DNA of 11,496 bases, taken from Bacillota bacterium. GTDB taxonomy: Bacteria; Bacillota; Clostridia; Oscillospirales; Ruminococcaceae. Below the pieces are notes generated by a model that searched no databases, was not told the DNA's origin, and was given only the letters and a program-made list of their open reading frames with translations. How positions within the stretch are numbered: the first letter of the stretch is position 1; every line of letters starts with the position of its first letter. The stretch spans positions 1-11,496 of the forward strand of contig JAEWWW010000081.1 in assembly GCA_023396215.1 (NCBI GenBank), in the 5' to 3' direction. Positions 11,334 to 11,496 of this stretch are shown here, piece after piece. Position numbers and translations under genes: made by a program.

Positions 11334-11496
11334 AACCACTCGCTAGGCGAGTGGTTGGGTAAAAGGCTTGATACGGCAGGGAAGAACACGAGCCGAATTG
11401 CGGAGTATATTAAAAACCAACTCAAAGAAGACCAGTTAGGAGAGCAAATAACAATGAGTGAAGTTGGCCCGTTTACGGGCGGCAAGTAACAAGCTT
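11334..11496 (+). mobile_element. Remnant of an IS200/IS605-type element, running off the window
   Basis: A perfect 10-bp hairpin, AACCACTCGC (11334-11343) with GCGAGTGGTT (11347-11356) around TAG, begins 9 bases after the csp terminator. Imperfect or perfect subterminal hairpins of this kind mark the ends of IS200/IS605 elements, which TnpA recognises as single-stranded structures. Less than 20 bases later the sequence joins a TnpA-like C-terminal reading frame. The hairpin plus truncated transposase suggests an internally deleted, non-autonomous derivative. The other end would lie beyond the window. Confidence 0.55.
11370..11489 (+). pseudogene. tnpA: C-terminal fragment of an IS200-type TnpA transposase
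   Basis: The frame is open from the hairpin to a TAA at 11487-11489. From about 11370 it reads DTAGKNTSRIAEYIKNQL, then KEDQLGEQITMSEVGPFTGGK. From memory, an E-YI-NQ-x-ED-x-x-EQ-(L/I)T block followed by PFTG-K is the usual end of clostridial Y1 (HUH, single-tyrosine) transposases of IS200/IS605. The HUH motif and catalytic tyrosine, which lie upstream in intact proteins, are absent, so the fragment cannot be active. No ribosome binding site serves it. The internal ATG at 11454 gives only an 11-residue peptide and is not a gene. Confidence 0.5.

Noticed and set aside
1..11496. SacI site at the very start and HindIII site at the very end, suggesting a cloned fragment
   Set aside because: Both sites also occur inside the window (near 3865 and 3329), so a complete digest is excluded. 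It may be a partial-digest clone or coincidence and has no biological meaning.
1..11496. CRISPR arrays, tRNA and rRNA genes
   Set aside because: No regularly spaced repeats, no tRNA-like clover-leaf with a T-arm, and no rRNA sequence were seen on either strand.

Overview
The window looks like chromosomal DNA from an endospore-forming, low-oxygen member of the Clostridia, probably close to the Oscillospiraceae/Ruminococcaceae. The reasons are a SpoIIM-type membrane protein next to a Xer recombinase, a CwlD-type cortex amidase, clostridial-type proteins of unknown function (a DUF6873-like pentein-fold protein and a DUF4489-like protein), strong AGGAGG ribosome binding sites, and GTG/TTG starts. 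Most genes are GC-rich. The lrp-lysE pair and the intergenic stretches at 1480-1860 and 9480-9780 are clearly more AT-rich.

Layout. 1-471 (+) is the 3' end of a spoIIM-like gene. It converges on a Xer tyrosine recombinase (490-1479, -). 1480-1922 has no convincing intact gene but holds a perfect 13-bp-arm palindrome, a decayed reading frame and a strong terminator. On the minus strand, 5662 to 1923 holds a HlyD/MacB-type export pair (adaptor and permease, no ATPase), a DUF6873-like protein, and a DUF4489-like protein with short DRG repeats. A short four-cysteine protein (5952-6116, +) overlaps the 3' end of radA. The minus-strand pair cwlD-radA (8176 to 6081) has its own promoter. Further right, lrp-lysE (9480 to 8377, -) forms an amino-acid export unit ending in a strong terminator.

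The right end reads on the plus strand. It holds a Mn-type superoxide dismutase (9862-10515), a 32-residue single-pass membrane microprotein with its own promoter, ribosome binding site and terminator (10695-10793), and a cold-shock protein gene (11070-11282). The cold-shock leader contains a terminator-like hairpin upstream of the ribosome binding site. Last comes a remnant of an IS200/IS605-type element (hairpin plus the C-terminus of TnpA), which reaches the window edge.

How the genes fit together. SpoIIM and CwlD belong to sporulation (engulfment and cortex maturation). RadA and Xer belong to DNA repair and chromosome resolution. Sod and Csp are stress functions. The export pair plus DUF6873 protein is a tight operon of unknown substrate. 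No complete new multi-gene system is evident. The best candidates for undescribed biology are the csp leader attenuator, the two microproteins, the ATPase-less export operon with its pentein-fold partner, and the palindrome beside xer.
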